DNA of 64,000 nucleotides, from assembly GCA_935421135.1 (NCBI GenBank), contig OW285189.1, positions 21,020,298 through 21,084,297 of the forward strand. Reading direction: 5' to 3'. Shown here in pieces: positions 1 to 20,836 of this stretch. Below the pieces are notes generated by a model, which was not told the origin of the DNA, ran no database searches, and was given only the letters and a program-made list of their open reading frames with translations. A program made the position numbers and the translations under genes. Every line of letters begins with the position of its first letter. Position 1 is the stretch's first letter. Origin of the DNA: Bugulina stolonifera (Eukaryota; Bryozoa; Gymnolaemata; Cheilostomatida; Bugulidae).

Positions 1-725
1 AGAATTTACTATCACTTGTAATATGCAATACCACACACCCACCAGTAGAGCTAAGAAAATAGTATATGTACTAATAATGAATGTAAAATACAGGGAGTTA
101 CATATACATATTCCAACTTTATAATGATATGGAGTTATATAATAATATAGCAAACTGCATCAAGGTGGTATAACTCCAAAAAACAGCATTATCTGTACAG
201 TTTACTTGATATTAGATCAAGTGAAAAAATATAAAATGCTTGAAAGTTGTACACAAGCTAGGTTCACTGGTTTAACACAAAAAGGTAGTGTAGGACTGCA
301 AGACTAGATGGAACTGTTTCAGTAAATTAATATCATCCACACATGAAAATATGGTGTTCAGCTGATTAGTCCAGAGTTCAAGGGAGATTGAACCAACCAG
401 TTGTTTGATTTTTGATATGGAATAAGAATATTGGTATGCAGTGATTATGTAACTTGATAGGCCAGGTGGAAAAGATGTGCTTCAATTAAAAAGATGGTTA
501 AAGCAAGTATTCTATACACTAGACTACCATTAATGAGGATAGGGATCAGCTAAGAGAAACTCTAATTACTACCTCTTGAATCACCGTAAGTTAATCATGT
601 AGTACATGTACACAGACTCCGACTAATAAGTATTGTGTTGAGTAAATATTATCAATAGAGCATATTTAGTGCTAAGTAAATTAATATATATTATATATCG
701 TCAAGTATTGCTCCAGTCATTAGAA
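1..725. other. 3' flank of the 4.1-like gene
   Basis: No coding exon or recognisable repeat is seen here. The stretch is AT-rich and lies downstream of the 4.1-like stop codon on the minus strand, so it probably contains that gene's 3' UTR. I did not find a convincing canonical AATAAA on the minus strand. Confidence 0.5.
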
Positions 726-3700
726 TCAAGGTTCTGCCTTCTTTATTACTATTTTGTCGACATTCAGTCGGGGATCTAGCCCAGTTACCGCGAGGATAGC
801 ATCTAGTAAGAGCTGAAACAGAAACAATATAACTCATCTCCCAACACTGTCACACGACATTGATTGTACTGCTATAAACACATTCTATGAACGACAGCAC
901 AGACAATGGCCTGTGAAGGGAACCATTTAAAGCTGCAACACAGCATAAAGTTGGTACATACGTACTCGTACACGCACTCACTTGCACAAAGGAAGTTAAA
1001 TATTACGTCAACTAAATAAATTTATAACATGAATATTCACAATATGGATAAATCAGCATAAAACTAACAATAGCTGCTGCATTGCAATACCTGATCATCA
1101 ACGGAGGCATTAGTATCCACAGTCATCCTTGGATTCTTTAGCTTGGTGTCTCTCTCCAGAAGACGTTTCTCACTCCTCTCGTGTGAGGGTAGTAGTATTG
1201 ACAGGTCAACCATACCATTCTCAGCCACACCAGCCGATTCGCTGCTAAAATATGGCAGCGGCAGCTCGCCTACACCGGGAGGGTACTGGGGCTGTTGAGC
1301 ATACTCAGCTTGCAGCTACAACATCAACAGGAGAATAAAACTCTGTATGCATGGATTGGCCAAGACTTGCATATTGACAATTTCAGCACAATATGATAGT
1401 TGTTTATGTGAAAATGGTTGGATATAATAATATACATGTACATGTACAACAGCATTTACATGTATATAATTTGCCAATAACAGTAATAAGTGAATACATG
1501 GAACTTACTGCTATCCAACTAATATGTAGAGGTAGCAAGTGGAAAAAATTTCTAAATAATGATATGGTAGAATGTAGATGTAAGTGAAGGCAGTGTAGTG
1601 TACGTACATATATACATGTATATACATAGTAATAGGGCCTACATAGAGTGAGTGGTATGATATAAATTATTCACTTGAACTTGGCTAATATGATGATGGT
1701 ATTGATTATTACATTACAGTATCAAATCACAGGAGAATGTGAATTAACTTCATAAATTATCTCTGATTAACAATTTTAAACAAAATCTAGATTAAGGGCA
1801 AAGACAGTCTAAAACTAAGTTAATTTTACAACTTGGTGTTTGATTAGATGTATTCCCATACCTGTTGGTTTTTAATATCTTCATAGCTTTCATAGTCATT
1901 AGGAGGTGGAGGAATCATACCACCGTTCTCCCTTCTATCTATAGTCATAGCATGATCTGTAATCTGACCAGTGCGAGGATCGTAGCCTCTTTCTGCAAGT
2001 AGGTCATCCTCACTATGGTACCGGTTATCCAGGGCACCTGCCGGAGCCACCATGGACCCATCAGCTCCTCGAGACAGTGTGGAATCATTTAAGTAATCAC
2101 CATATATGGGATTACCATGTTCATCGTACCCAGTCACCAATCTCTCACTTCTGGTGTCCTGTGTACAACAGATATATAGAGGAAGTAAGACATGGGCCAT
2201 TACACTGGTAGTTATCACTGGTGACTAACATTACACTAACATTGAAACTCGGCCAATAAACTTGGCCAACAAATGCAATGTTACAACCCCCTAATGAAAT
2301 ACTTAATTGAATTTCACATTTAGCAATATTAAGTTAGCCTGTAGCTCCAACTGTTCAGGAATCAAACTTCCCTCCCAATACAACAGCTGAGACAATCTCC
2401 CATATTCTAAACATCACTAAACTGGTGGAGCAGCTATATCTACTATAATTGTACCTCGGATTTCTGTCACTAGACATGCTAAAAACTCTATATTTTTGCC
2501 AAGAAACAAAACAATTTAGATAGTTAGTGTAACTCATCAGTGTACTTGACTAGATGGATTGTCACATATTGATATAAGGGCTGCATAGGCAGTTAGTGAT
2601 GATTAAAGCCTAATGATAGATTTCTAGCATTCTTCAATGATGTTACCATCTAATTATGCCGTCAAGGACCTAATGTATGTATTATTATCTATACAAACCA
2701 CCTCAAGCTTAGCAACAGATTTGTAAAATTACCCAGTAAATGTCACACACAGTCACTATAACTAACAAAAATATGCAACTAAAGTAACATCAAGCAACTG
2801 AACACTGCACAGTCCAGTGTTATTTCACACTTGTGTAAATATTGGACTCATTATAACTGTAATAGCAAGATGGCTGACAGGACTTACAGTGTATGTTCCG
2901 TACGGGTTGAGCCTGTCACCGTCACGGTGCATTGAACCACTGTGTAAGGGTAGAGTACCACCAGGACCCAAGTGACTTCCCAAATACGTATCTTGAGACA
3001 TATAACTGTCAGACCGACCCATATCTCCTCTCTTCGGTGTTCCTGCAGATATTATACAGCATGGAGTGGACATGGTAACCAGTTATAGCATACAATCATC
3101 ATCTCATTACATTCACTAAAACAATTCAACATGTATCCTATGGTAATCATATTGCCTGCTACCAAAAAGTACATGCAGTGTAACTATACAGCAGCTAAAA
3201 ACCCAGAGTTCCAAACCACTGATTATGATAAGGATTAGTGTTTGGTATGATGCATCCATTAGTACACAAGATAACCATTGAAACTTCCCTAAACAATATA
3301 AACAACATAGTCATGTTACAGTAACATGTAATAAACATACACATAGCAATCTATCATAACACATTGTGAATCACATTGCATACATTGCATACAGTCATGT
3401 AACATAACCCGCATCTAGATTAAACAGGAAACTACAGCAGAAAATAACAGTAACATTTTACCTTCTACTATATCAGGCTATTACTCATACTGCAACTATA
3501 GCTACCATATTCACCAGTCAAGAATTTGGTTCCTTCTGTTTAGAGTTAAAACAGGCCAGACTAGACATGGTCCAATATCTAACCAGCCACTGCATTACTG
3601 GGACCACTATATGGTAGCTACAGGCAGCAGCTTTACCTACCTGCATGTTTGAGTTGTGCTGCAGTACGACCAGACATGCGCCATCTTCTGGAGCCAAATG

Positions 3701-6700
3701 TTCCAAACGTACTGCTGTCAACCGGTTCAGGTTGATTGAGTCGGAAGAACTGATGGTGTTCTACTGCTGTTCTGAGCAACCTTTTAGCATCTTTACGATT
3801 GGGCAGCTTAAATCCAAGTACCTTCTCGTGTTTCTCATACTGTATAACAGACAAGCAGTCACATAAATATGTTACAACAATACGACCACACTCTACTGGC
3901 TTAATGTTGTTTAGTGGTGTGATCCAACAATAACATATACAACATACATTGTACATGTATGTGTGATAATGTATCAATACCAAACATAAAATTGCTTTCA
4001 ATGGCAAAAACATTGGACAGACAAATCCAAAAATCACACAGTTTATAGCCCACAGGGTATATGTAATGTTATTATAAGAACTCTACTATTTTGACATTTA
4101 ATGTAACGTTAAACTACTTATTTGTACAATTAGGACATAATAAGGTATCAAACAATTAACAACACTGAGTCACATAAGTAGGGTGGAAGGAGTTACCCAC
4201 CTCTCCAGGTCTAACTTTGATTAGGAAACTCTCGGCTTTGTAAGACATTTTCAACATACGGTGCCATTTGAATGTTTCGAGTCTGAGTCTACCATCATAC
4301 AAGTAGACACCACTAGCAGCCACACCCACCAGCAGCTTATCACCCTTGGAAGCCTTTACTTCTGTCATATCCATGCCATAGAGAGCCATCCTCTTGGCCG
4401 TCTGCAGGAAGTAGAGATCAGCCTCTTCTGGAGTCATTCCTCTGCAACATATAATAGAATACATTACAGTGGTAACATATAATAAAGTACATTACAGTGG
4501 TAACATATAATAGAATACATTACAGTGGTAACATATAATAGAATACATTACAGTGGTAACATATAATAGAATACATTACAGTGGTAACATATAATAGAAT
4601 ACATGACAGCAGTAAAATGGTAGAAATAGACATCTAATAAATAAACACACTACAGGATTTGAATACAAGAAGGATTCCAAACAGCAAAAAAACAAAGATT
4701 GGCGGTAATAATTTAGTGAAATGTTATGCATGTTGTGGCAGTGTTGAGATAACTGGTTGTCTATAAAAGTATCTGCAGCTTATATCATGATACTCCAACG
4801 GCTAATGACCATGGACTACACTGACCATGGACTACACTGACCAAGGACTACACTGACCAAGGACTACACTGACCAACGACTACACTGACCATGGACTACA
4901 CTGACCATGGACTACACTGACCAAGGACTACACTGACCATGGACTACACTGACCAAGGACTACACTGACCAACGACTACACTGACCATGGACTACACTGA
5001 CCATGGACTACACTGACCAAGGACTACACTGACCATGGACTACACTGACCATGGACTACACTGACCATGGACTACACTGACCAAGGACTACATTGACCAA
5101 GGACTACACTGACCATGGACTACACTGACCATGGACTACATTGACCATGGACTACACTGACCAAGGACTACTAGTGAACTTGCTAATGAAAATTACTTTT
5201 AAAAAGTTACAACAAATATTTGCCTTTCTCAAAGATGAGTTGGCATTGTGTACTGACTAATTAGATAACTGGATGTGCTATTCAGCTATTGAATTACTTC
5301 CTAATGTAGGTATAAGTGTCCTGTATAACATCTAGTATTACTCAAGTAACTGACATTTAGAGTAAATAGGTCACATAAACACTTGTTATACAATGTGAGG
5401 TGCAATGTACATGTAAATACAGGGTGTTCTATGGAAGGCAGAGGTCAAACAGTTGGAATTTAAATGCAATTAATCTGCCATTAGAGTACTTGAATGATGT
5501 ACATAGCATTGCAATGTCTTGAGTTGACTGGAGAGATGATTTGGTTAGTTAGTGTTTTGATTTAGTAGACTCCTGTTTCTATAGTTTCTTATTAGTTGGT
5601 AATTATTTTAATAATTAGCTCAAAACTACAAACAGGCATCACCCTGCCAGACACTTTGATGTGGTCAAATAGCTATAATTTTTAAATAATAATAACTAGA
5701 TTAATATCCACTGGTCTATTGGGTATCAGGTTAACCACTTAATCAGTGAGTAGTGAGTAGTGACTGCCACTCTGCACCAAGAGTTCAAGTAGCACATAGT
5801 CAGCATTGCTGATTACAGTATACCACACAAATGTATATATCATTACACAAACCTCATGTCAATAACCATATTATTTTAATACATGATGTATAGTCCTAAA
5901 TATAACATATTATACATTATATCATAACATGAAATGAGATTAGACATGCAGCTAATCCCCCATATATTCATGCCATAAGAGTACTGAGTATCTAACCACT
6001 GTTCACACTGATAGACAAGTACATAATGTATAACAGGCAACCAGTCTTAGAATGAAATGACAGTTACTCACTAGAAGAGAAGACCAACACTGTTACCAAG
6101 ATTCCAAAATCAACAAGTTTTAACTGCAAGACTGGAATTATGTTCTCCAATCTGTATTGGGTGTAAACTATAAGTATTTCTGTGTCAGTAATATGTGTAA
6201 CACTGATCACTGATTGAGATTATAACACTAACCGATGGGACTTGTGTAGCTCAGCGATTCTAAACAACAGCTCATCACTGGTATATGGTGCAAAGCTGTA
6301 GGGTCTGAGATAATCTATTCCGTAATGTAGATTTTTATCAAAGTCGCCTAGCTCACTCTGTACTGTATATGAACCTAAGATTGCTAGTGTATGGAATGAG
6401 GCAGGTAGACGGTCTGTCCACAGGTCCTTTCTTATCTGTAGGACTATAAAATATCTACAACCAAACATATAAAAAGTGTATATAGTCTTTCCAGCAGTGC
6501 AAGTATTGTGCATGCAACAACCTGCAGAATGGCAAAAAAGCAAATACTGGTTTGCAGGTTGATATATTATGTAGCCTATGAGACACCCACCACAGAACTG
6601 TAACGGCCAATGATAAATTAGCTTTTTATGACCAGACTAAAACAAGATAACATTATAATACTTCTGACTCCAAAGAATGCAGCCAGTCTATACAACCTAC

Positions 6701-8259
6701 TTATCATCTACATAAAATACATAATACCAGATAGCTGTCCTGTGGAATACATAGTACAGATGTATTGGACACTACAGCCTTTCACAAATCAATATTTAGC
6801 TTATAGAGTATAAAAAGGTACTGGAATCATCTGACATACTTTTTTCAACATAACAGCATTCTATTGTTGATGTGTAATATAATATAATGCTAAAACAATA
6901 CAATAGAATGTGATATGAAGGGTTTTTCATACATGACCAAGTATTATAGCATCAACTTCCACCCAAGTCTGCAACAATAAGGTTAATTGAGACTGTTATA
7001 ATAGTTATGGAGCAAAAAGAGAAAAAGTTGTTGCACTGTGTCTTAGTTGGCCTAGTTGGAGAGTTTCATCCTAGCAACCACTTATAACTCTCTACAGTAC
7101 ACAGGGCAATAAACCTGTCGATATAATCCACTAGTGACATGTACTACAGTAATGTATGTACAGGGTTATTAAAGCCTTCTTAGCTCTTATAAAAGTGCAT
7201 AATATTACCTGCACCCTACAGGTGGTATTTAGGTAGTAGGTCACTAGTAGATAAAGGGCTACATTGTTCTACTAAACACTTGCATGTATATATAATATTT
7301 AACTACACTAAATAATACTAGTAAATCATGTCTAGTAGTTAGTACTTAGTCTTATGTGGGTAACAAAAGTATTACCTTGTTAAATCTTCATTTAGATTTT
7401 CTGGTACTGGAGGGTAGAACTTTAGCTCAAAGGAAAACTCATAAGGTTGTTCTAAAACAAACAGGAGAAGTACATACATAGCACATGCAGAGCTCGTTGT
7501 GTGCAGGACTGTTGGGTTATACACATAGAAGGGTATAGAGCCATGTCAACATCAGCACAGCACCGCACTTCAGTCACTGCAATCCTAACACAATCTTCTC
7601 CTGCAAGCCTAACACAGGAGGTTGGTGTATATACAAATGTACATACAAGTACACGTAATAAGCCCTTTCTTGATACGTGCATATCATATAACAATATACA
7701 TGTATGTGTATATGAGATCAGGGAGGAACATGCTATTTGCAGGAAAATATGAGCTAAACTAGTAGGTAGGCCTACAACTCCACAACAAGCTGCACTTTCC
7801 CAAAATCATCTGCACATGAATAATATGTAAACATACACACTGGAATAGAATAAACAAATCCAAAGGCTAATTCACACTTACGATATCCTTCCATTTGTTT
7901 ATCAATCCTTTTTTCCATATCTAGCCATCTCTGTAAGAAAATAACCAATTAATTATTACAATACTTCCATGTAAAGTGAATTATTACCTGAACTACATTA
8001 CCATTATTACAGAATCAATCAGAACCAACTTTAACAAACACTGTAAGTGTCAATGGATGCCATTGTACCAGTGCTACCCATGGGTGTGACCACTGTACCA
8101 GTACCACTAGTAATAGCTCTACTACTGGTACTACTACTACTACTACTACCATTACTACCACTACCACTACTACCACTACTACCACTACTACCACTACTAC
8201 CACTACTACCACTACTACCACTACTACCACTACTACCACTACTACCACTACTACCACTA

Positions 8260-8290
<31 letters not shown>

Positions 8291-10625
8291 CGCCACTACT
8301 ACCGCCACTACTACTACCACTACTACTACCACTACTACTACCACTACTGCTACTACTACCACCACTACTACTACCACTACTACTACCACTACTACTACCA
8401 CTACTGCTACTACTACTATTGCTACCATTACTACTGAAATGTACTTAGTTATAAATACTTATATTACAATGTAAAGCTAGCACATAAACACATGCAGAGT
8501 CCAACAAAATAGGCCAAATTTCCAGACAGGTCAATAATGCTGATGTGGAGGTTTATTTTAGGGGAAAGGAGTGCTTTTATACAAGTGCCTGATGACTATT
8601 TACACATAAAACACATATTAACATAGCCTTATGGCCTATGCAACATGACATACATTTGTACTTGATAAGCCCACGGGACTGCAACAACTAGTACTACTAT
8701 TACTACAACAACTAGTCAACTACTACATGTAATATAGATTATCTAACTAGCCAGGAATGAATAAGTGTCTAACATAAAAATAGCATGACTGTACTAATAA
8801 TGATATAATACACTATGTACATATTTACATAATGCAACAAGGCAGGGTCTTGACTTACGATTGGCCCACTAAACTAATAACTATCATGAGTTATAACATA
8901 TAGAATAATTATATAGATCTTATCCATTAGAATTTACATAGCTATGCAGTGTAATCGTTGAGTAACTTTATATCTTGGCTTGACATTCTAGTGATATATT
9001 CAGTCAGTCATAAACAAGTAAAGATTACACTAGAATTGACAAGATGGTCACTGTGTACACATGACTTCACCCTTGAATTGTCATATCTCCATACAAGCTA
9101 ATAAAGATGAAATAACAGGTCATTGACAAATTTACTAGTAGATAATGTAAATTATAGGGTGTGTAGTACAGGAATACACAACAGGCCAACTACTGTACAT
9201 GCTAAACTATTATGATTTCAGTGAAGCTGGTCAACAAACTATCTTATCTACAGTGTATAAGACAGTAGGATATGAATCATAAAACCAACCCGCTGTTGAG
9301 TCTTGGTCTCTTTATATGAGATGCTAAAATAATCCGCCTCTTCGGTCAGGTTCAACTTTACTTTCACATTTTCAAACAATTCCTTGCCAATGGCAGTTTT
9401 CTGCAATTATTAGTAATTGTTTGTAGGCCTACAAGACCTCTGGTTTACATAACTCACATCAGTACAAAATATTAGCATCAAATAGCCAGATTATTTGTCA
9501 TAGGTAAATCACAGGTTCTACATTATCAACAGATAAATGCAAATGCCACTGCAGAGTGATAAAAGGTCCTGTTACAGTATTTATATAAGAAACCTGCCCA
9601 CACTGTGAATCATAAAAAATTGGCTGACTCATTTACAAGTACTAATCACCACCACAAACTTTACACTAGTTTACATTAAAGAATACTTCATATTATACCT
9701 GTAAGCCAATTAACACCTTAATGAGACACAAACAAATTAGGATCTTTGAACCACTTTTACTTTTACACCGAAAGCAGACCTTTCACCAAATTCCTCAGTA
9801 TCTTATCAAATACTGCTTTCAAATGATTAGTCTACACTCTACATTCACATACAAATTTATCCAAACAAGATTTTATTGCAAAATAAATCTAAACCCAAAT
9901 GCTTACTACAAATAAACGAATATAAACTTGCTTTCTATTGAAACTATACAGCGCAGATCATTTCGGTGTACCCTCGCTACCTACCAGCACGTAAGCTATC
10001 TGGTGATTGGTGGGATTTGAGGCAGAATGATACCAGCAGAAAAATCAGACACATTCCATACTAATAACAAACTATGCTAGCCATGTGTACTGTTGTTATG
10101 TGTATTTACTAGGTCTACATAATATCAGGTTTTGCTAAATAAAATTATCAACATATTAGGTAAGTTCTTTGAAGTAGTCACAGAGTAGTAGAACACCTTT
10201 GCAGGAGAAATCCTTCATTTGCCTTTTAACTGAAGGCCGATCCATTAGCCCATAACATACATGTTATTACAGGCCCAACTTTTTCACCACTTACTAATGT
10301 ACTATGTAGGTACATGTAGATGCATATAACTAAATGGTGTATTGGGTATCTGTAGCATTTACAAACCAAAATTTGAATTAGAAGAAAATTGTCCGGAGCA
10401 GGCATACCGAGTCTCCATGATTCCACAGCTGACTCCCAGATTTTAAACTCACATTTTGGTACCCCACCCAAACTGGACACCTCCAACCCAAATGTTGAAT
10501 CTCTCTCCTCTATTTTCATCAGTGGAGCTTGGCAAACCTGGTATGGAAACTAATGAAATACAACTTACTGGAAGTTCTGTGTTGTGTTTCTCATCATCTA
10601 ATAGGTTAACCAAGCATTTCACCAT
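726..10625 (-). CDS. EPB41L: Protein 4.1-like FERM domain protein (FERM-FA-linker-CTD)
   Basis: This is a membrane-skeleton adaptor of the band 4.1 family, expected to link transmembrane proteins to cortical actin. Eleven exons join in frame to 572 codons: 10569-10625, 9290-9400, 7882-7930, 7376-7451, 6233-6454, 4201-4441, 3641-3839, 2888-3042, 1862-2158, 1091-1315, 726-812. The start MVKCLVNLLDDEKH fits the F1 strand of the family, and a TAA lies three codons upstream in frame. F1 covers about residues 1-72. F2 starts near 73 and contains LGSYTVQSELGD. F3 starts near 173 (GMTPEEADLYF) and contains LKMSYKAESFLIKVRPGE. A FERM-adjacent segment (SRRWRMSGRTAAQLKHAG) follows near 300. The linker (about 320-540) is low complexity, and no spectrin-actin-binding domain was recognised. 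The last 30 residues, ending DPRLNVDKIVIKKAEP, resemble the end of the 4.1 C-terminal domain. Which paralogue it represents is uncertain, and alternative exons could exist in the long introns. Confidence 0.91.
4447..4612. repeat. 28-bp tandem repeat next to a splice acceptor
   Basis: About 5.7 near-identical copies of a 28-bp unit containing ACATTACAGTGGTAACATAT. The array starts a few bases beyond the acceptor of the 4.1-like exon 4201-4441 and includes the intron's polypyrimidine/branch region. Late copies differ by a few bases. Confidence 0.93.
4807..5171. repeat. 16-bp minisatellite (GACCAWGGACTACACT)
   Basis: About 23 head-to-tail copies of a 16-bp unit lie in a 4.1-like intron. The variable position reads ATGG, AAGG or AACG, and the variants are interspersed, suggesting higher-order duplication of blocks. 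A 16-bp period is not a multiple of three, so the array cannot keep a reading frame. Confidence 0.96.
8113..8436. repeat. Trinucleotide array (TAC/CTA with CCA interruptions)
   Basis: Over 320 bp consist almost only of CTA, CTC-free ACC and ACT triplets in the patterns CTACCA and CTACTACCA. It lies in the 4.1-like intron 7931-9289. Both strands stay open for long stretches (poly-Val or poly-Leu/Pro readings), which is an artefact of the repeat. It is likely length-polymorphic. Confidence 0.96.
10399..10540. mobile_element. Old copy of 143-bp hAT-like MITE
   Basis: This is a diverged copy of the element at 22014-22156: same orientation, same length and matching blocks (GAGTCTCC, CCCACCCAAA, ATTTTCATCAGTGGAGCTTGG). 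The ends CAGGCATACCGAG and CTTGGCAAACCTG are still imperfect inverted repeats. Flanking 8-mers match only 5 of 8, so the insertion is old. It lies 28 bp from the first coding exon of the 4.1-like gene, in its first intron. Confidence 0.72.
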
Positions 10626-12686
10626 TTTGTGTTATAATATCCTTTCACTATTGCAGATGAAATGAGCTTCTTCAAAAAGTGACACTAGATGCGCAATTAC
10701 CTGTAAAGTAATCAATGATGATATACATAATTGTCAAATCTTGCAGCAACTGGCTCACCTTACACCAAGCATAACAACTGGCATATAAATATAAATTAAA
10801 AAGTGCAATCGAACTTAGATATTCCTTGTCAAGTTCTATGCAAAACCTACCAGGAAAAGTGGTAATATTTTATTATTTTAGTTCACTGTCTACCTGTACG
10901 AAGATATCAGTCCATTCGAATTAACTAGGAATTGTCGCCTTAAATTTTGTAGCGACCACGTCAGCTTGTATGTTTGAATTCGTCTGTCAAACAGCAACCA
11001 GACCAACATAAAACTGAGTATTAGTTTCATTTAACAAGTCTGTACACCTTCACATAAATCAAATGTTAGAACAAATGAAGTATTAAGCTGAAAATACACC
11101 CTCTCTCTAACCATCACTGATCCAAAGTAGTGGATTAGAAAAAATGGTAATAATTGTTTTAGTTCTAAAACCATTCTTCTACTGAACAAAGCCAGCATTA
11201 CTGGCAATTGTCAACTTCAATAGTCTTGCATGTTTTGGTAAGAAAACTATGTATATTGTACGTGTAAATTGTATTTCATCTGCTGCAACGTCTTCAAGGC
11301 AGTCCCAGTTGACTGGATTAGTCAGATGTCCACAGTACCAGGCACCATAATCCTAATTGTTCTAAATTCCAATTTAATATGAAGATAACATTTCTATTAT
11401 CTAAGCATCATCAATTGTAGACTTTTGGCATTCACTGAGATTTTTCAGAAAGAAGCTGAATTCACAAAATACCTCTTTGCTAAAAATCTACCTTGGTAGT
11501 TGGTGACAGATTTTATCCTTGTAATAGCCACAGTAATTCTTTAATTTCACTTCATGCTCTATAAACTTCAGTGCTTGATTCCCAACAAATAAATGTTAGA
11601 TCATCCCATGGGTTAAATTTACATTTGAGCACATACTACTTCGTCATAAACCCTCTACGCTGAATTTATTGTTAAATTAGAAAATGGAACTATCTAATTT
11701 AATTAATAACAGTAATAAAACACTAAACAGAATCTCTCAGAAAAATAAACAGATAAACACACAAAAGACAAGATTTCGATTAAATTAAGATATTAAATTG
11801 AATTGATTTGCTAGGTCATACTCTACTGGATGCCGATACTGATACTCAGCCTCTTTGGAGTCAAGAATTTAATTGTAATAGTTGTTCAGTTGTTTCCTGC
11901 TCTGCTTCAAGCGAAAAAAATTAAAGTGATTTTAAAATCAAACAATAGAATATTTACTAACCTCATGTATGCAATATGACAATCATCGTGCCATATATGA
12001 TACAACTAACTGGAAAAACAATAAACATACCTCATAATCTTTGCCTTTGGTTCAGTAACAATGATAGTCGGTGCTGTTTGAACGGAAATGGGAAGTCTTC
12101 ATGCTCAACTGGAACTTGTGAGAAAAAAGAAAGACAACTCTTAGTTTGTGAAATTTGTGGGAAATATTTACTAGAGTATGAGCAGGTTTTAGTTACTTAT
12201 AAAGCTTGCAAGCCGTTATTACGTGAGCGAATTCATAAAATACCTAACACCTAAAGATTTAGTTACATGCCAGTTGCAGTTTTAACGAAAATAAGATTTT
12301 GTAATTTAATTTGGAATGCACACGGGGGCCGCCTGACATCATATCAACCAAGCAATAAATTACTACGCAGAACTATTTTTCCACAACATTGACAAATTCT
12401 CTTGACTAAACAACATTTCTATTCATTATCAATATTGTAATTCTGCTAGGAAAGGAGAGCTCACTGTTAAAAGCTGTTACACGCGGCGTTTACTCACCTC
12501 GGATTTTGAAGTCAATTACTGTTATTGCACTCGCTGTTCTACGATGGTTTGCATGCCGTCAAGTAGGTCCAAACCGGTTGCCAACAAAGCGGCTTCAGAT
12601 TTTTTTCTTCCTCACGATAGTTCAATCAACTTTTTTTTAATCACTGCTTCTCTAGTGAATATAGAAATTGTGGCTTATACGATACA
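10626..12686. other. Shared 5' region between 4.1-like and PAPSS genes
   Basis: This 2.06-kb stretch separates two divergent start codons and must hold both promoters and 5' UTRs. I see no convincing gene in it. A 92-codon open frame at 11976-12254 has a CxxC pair but no splice or family support. No TATA box or other element could be assigned with confidence. Confidence 0.55.
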
Positions 12687-19806
<7,120 letters not shown>

Positions 19807-19889
19807 GTCTGTATAACACACAAATATAAGCTATTATCCCACAATAGTTCATTGTCTACAGCTGTTTTCTCAAACCTTTTTTTTCTTGG

Positions 19890-19895
19890 AATAAA
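19890..19895 (+). promoter_or_regulatory. Probable PAPSS polyadenylation signal
   Basis: A canonical AATAAA lies 84 nt after the PAPSS stop codon. Another AATAAA near 20440 could serve a longer 3' UTR. Confidence 0.6.
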
Positions 19896-20836
19896 TTATT
19901 TACGTTAGGTTCTAGGTAAATTTTACATTTTGAAGAATGATCAGTTAATGATATTATATATTTCGCCCAGTATACATGTATGTATTATTACTACTATTAT
20001 TATATATTATGTTCCTATATATCTCTCTGGTTACATTTGCTTGTCTTATTATTTAATATACATAGCTACTTTTCTTCTGTCTCTACTAGAATGTTCACTC
20101 AATGATTGTGATATATTAGTTGCTTTACTTCCGCACTTGACATCATAGTATAGATTTACAGACCTGAGGAAAACTCTGGCAGCAGCATTCCTGGAGCAAT
20201 ATGATCACAGCATAATAGATATTCTTTTAGTAATATATAAAAATCTGCCAAATATTCTGTGTTATTTTGTATTGCATTGTATATTATACCATTTGATTGA
20301 CTTTTTTCTGTTTTCACACTTGGGCTCATCAGTACCTACACTGATTTTAGGTATATGGTACTATCTTAAAGCTAAGTTTATACTGGTTCCATTTTATTGA
20401 GAAAATATATGTATTAACCCCCAATGTTTTCGATTGTTTTAATAAAGTGGTACATGTAACATACTGTTTTATTTTGTGTATTACATAATACTAGTAGTAT
20501 GCTCCTACTTCACTTACTCAAAACTATTCCAAATTGCCATCCCTATGGAACCAACAGTACTGACTGAAATGCCAAATTATCCAATTGCTTACTGGGGCCA
20601 TCAATTCAACATGCAAAATAATGGAGTAGTCTTCTCTTTCCAAGTGTAGTATTAACAGCGACCCAAATAGTATATTTTGTAGGATATGACGTAATAACCC
20701 GCTAGTTGTCAAGGAAACCTTATGTCAAGACTGGCAATTACTGCATATTCGTGTTAGTATGTGTCAGTAAATTGTTGCTGAAATCCCGAGAAAGAGATTC
20801 CTTCTGAATTATTAAGCTTACTGTTTATTTGGTACA
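19896..20836. other. Intergenic, PAPSS to DUF4476-like gene
   Basis: AT-rich sequence without coding exons or recognisable repeats. It holds the PAPSS 3' end and the promoter of the next gene, transcribed in the same direction. Confidence 0.5.

Noticed and set aside
4447..5171. CRISPR-like array
   Set aside because: The repeats are directly contiguous with no unique spacers, and the locus is a eukaryotic intron.
8015..8448. Long open frames encoding poly-valine and poly-leucine/proline on opposite strands
   Set aside because: They are the two readings of a trinucleotide microsatellite inside a 4.1-like intron.
11976..12254. 92-codon frame with a CEICGKY segment suggesting a zinc finger
   Set aside because: Only one CxxC pair is present, with no partner histidines, no splice sites in frame and no family match.
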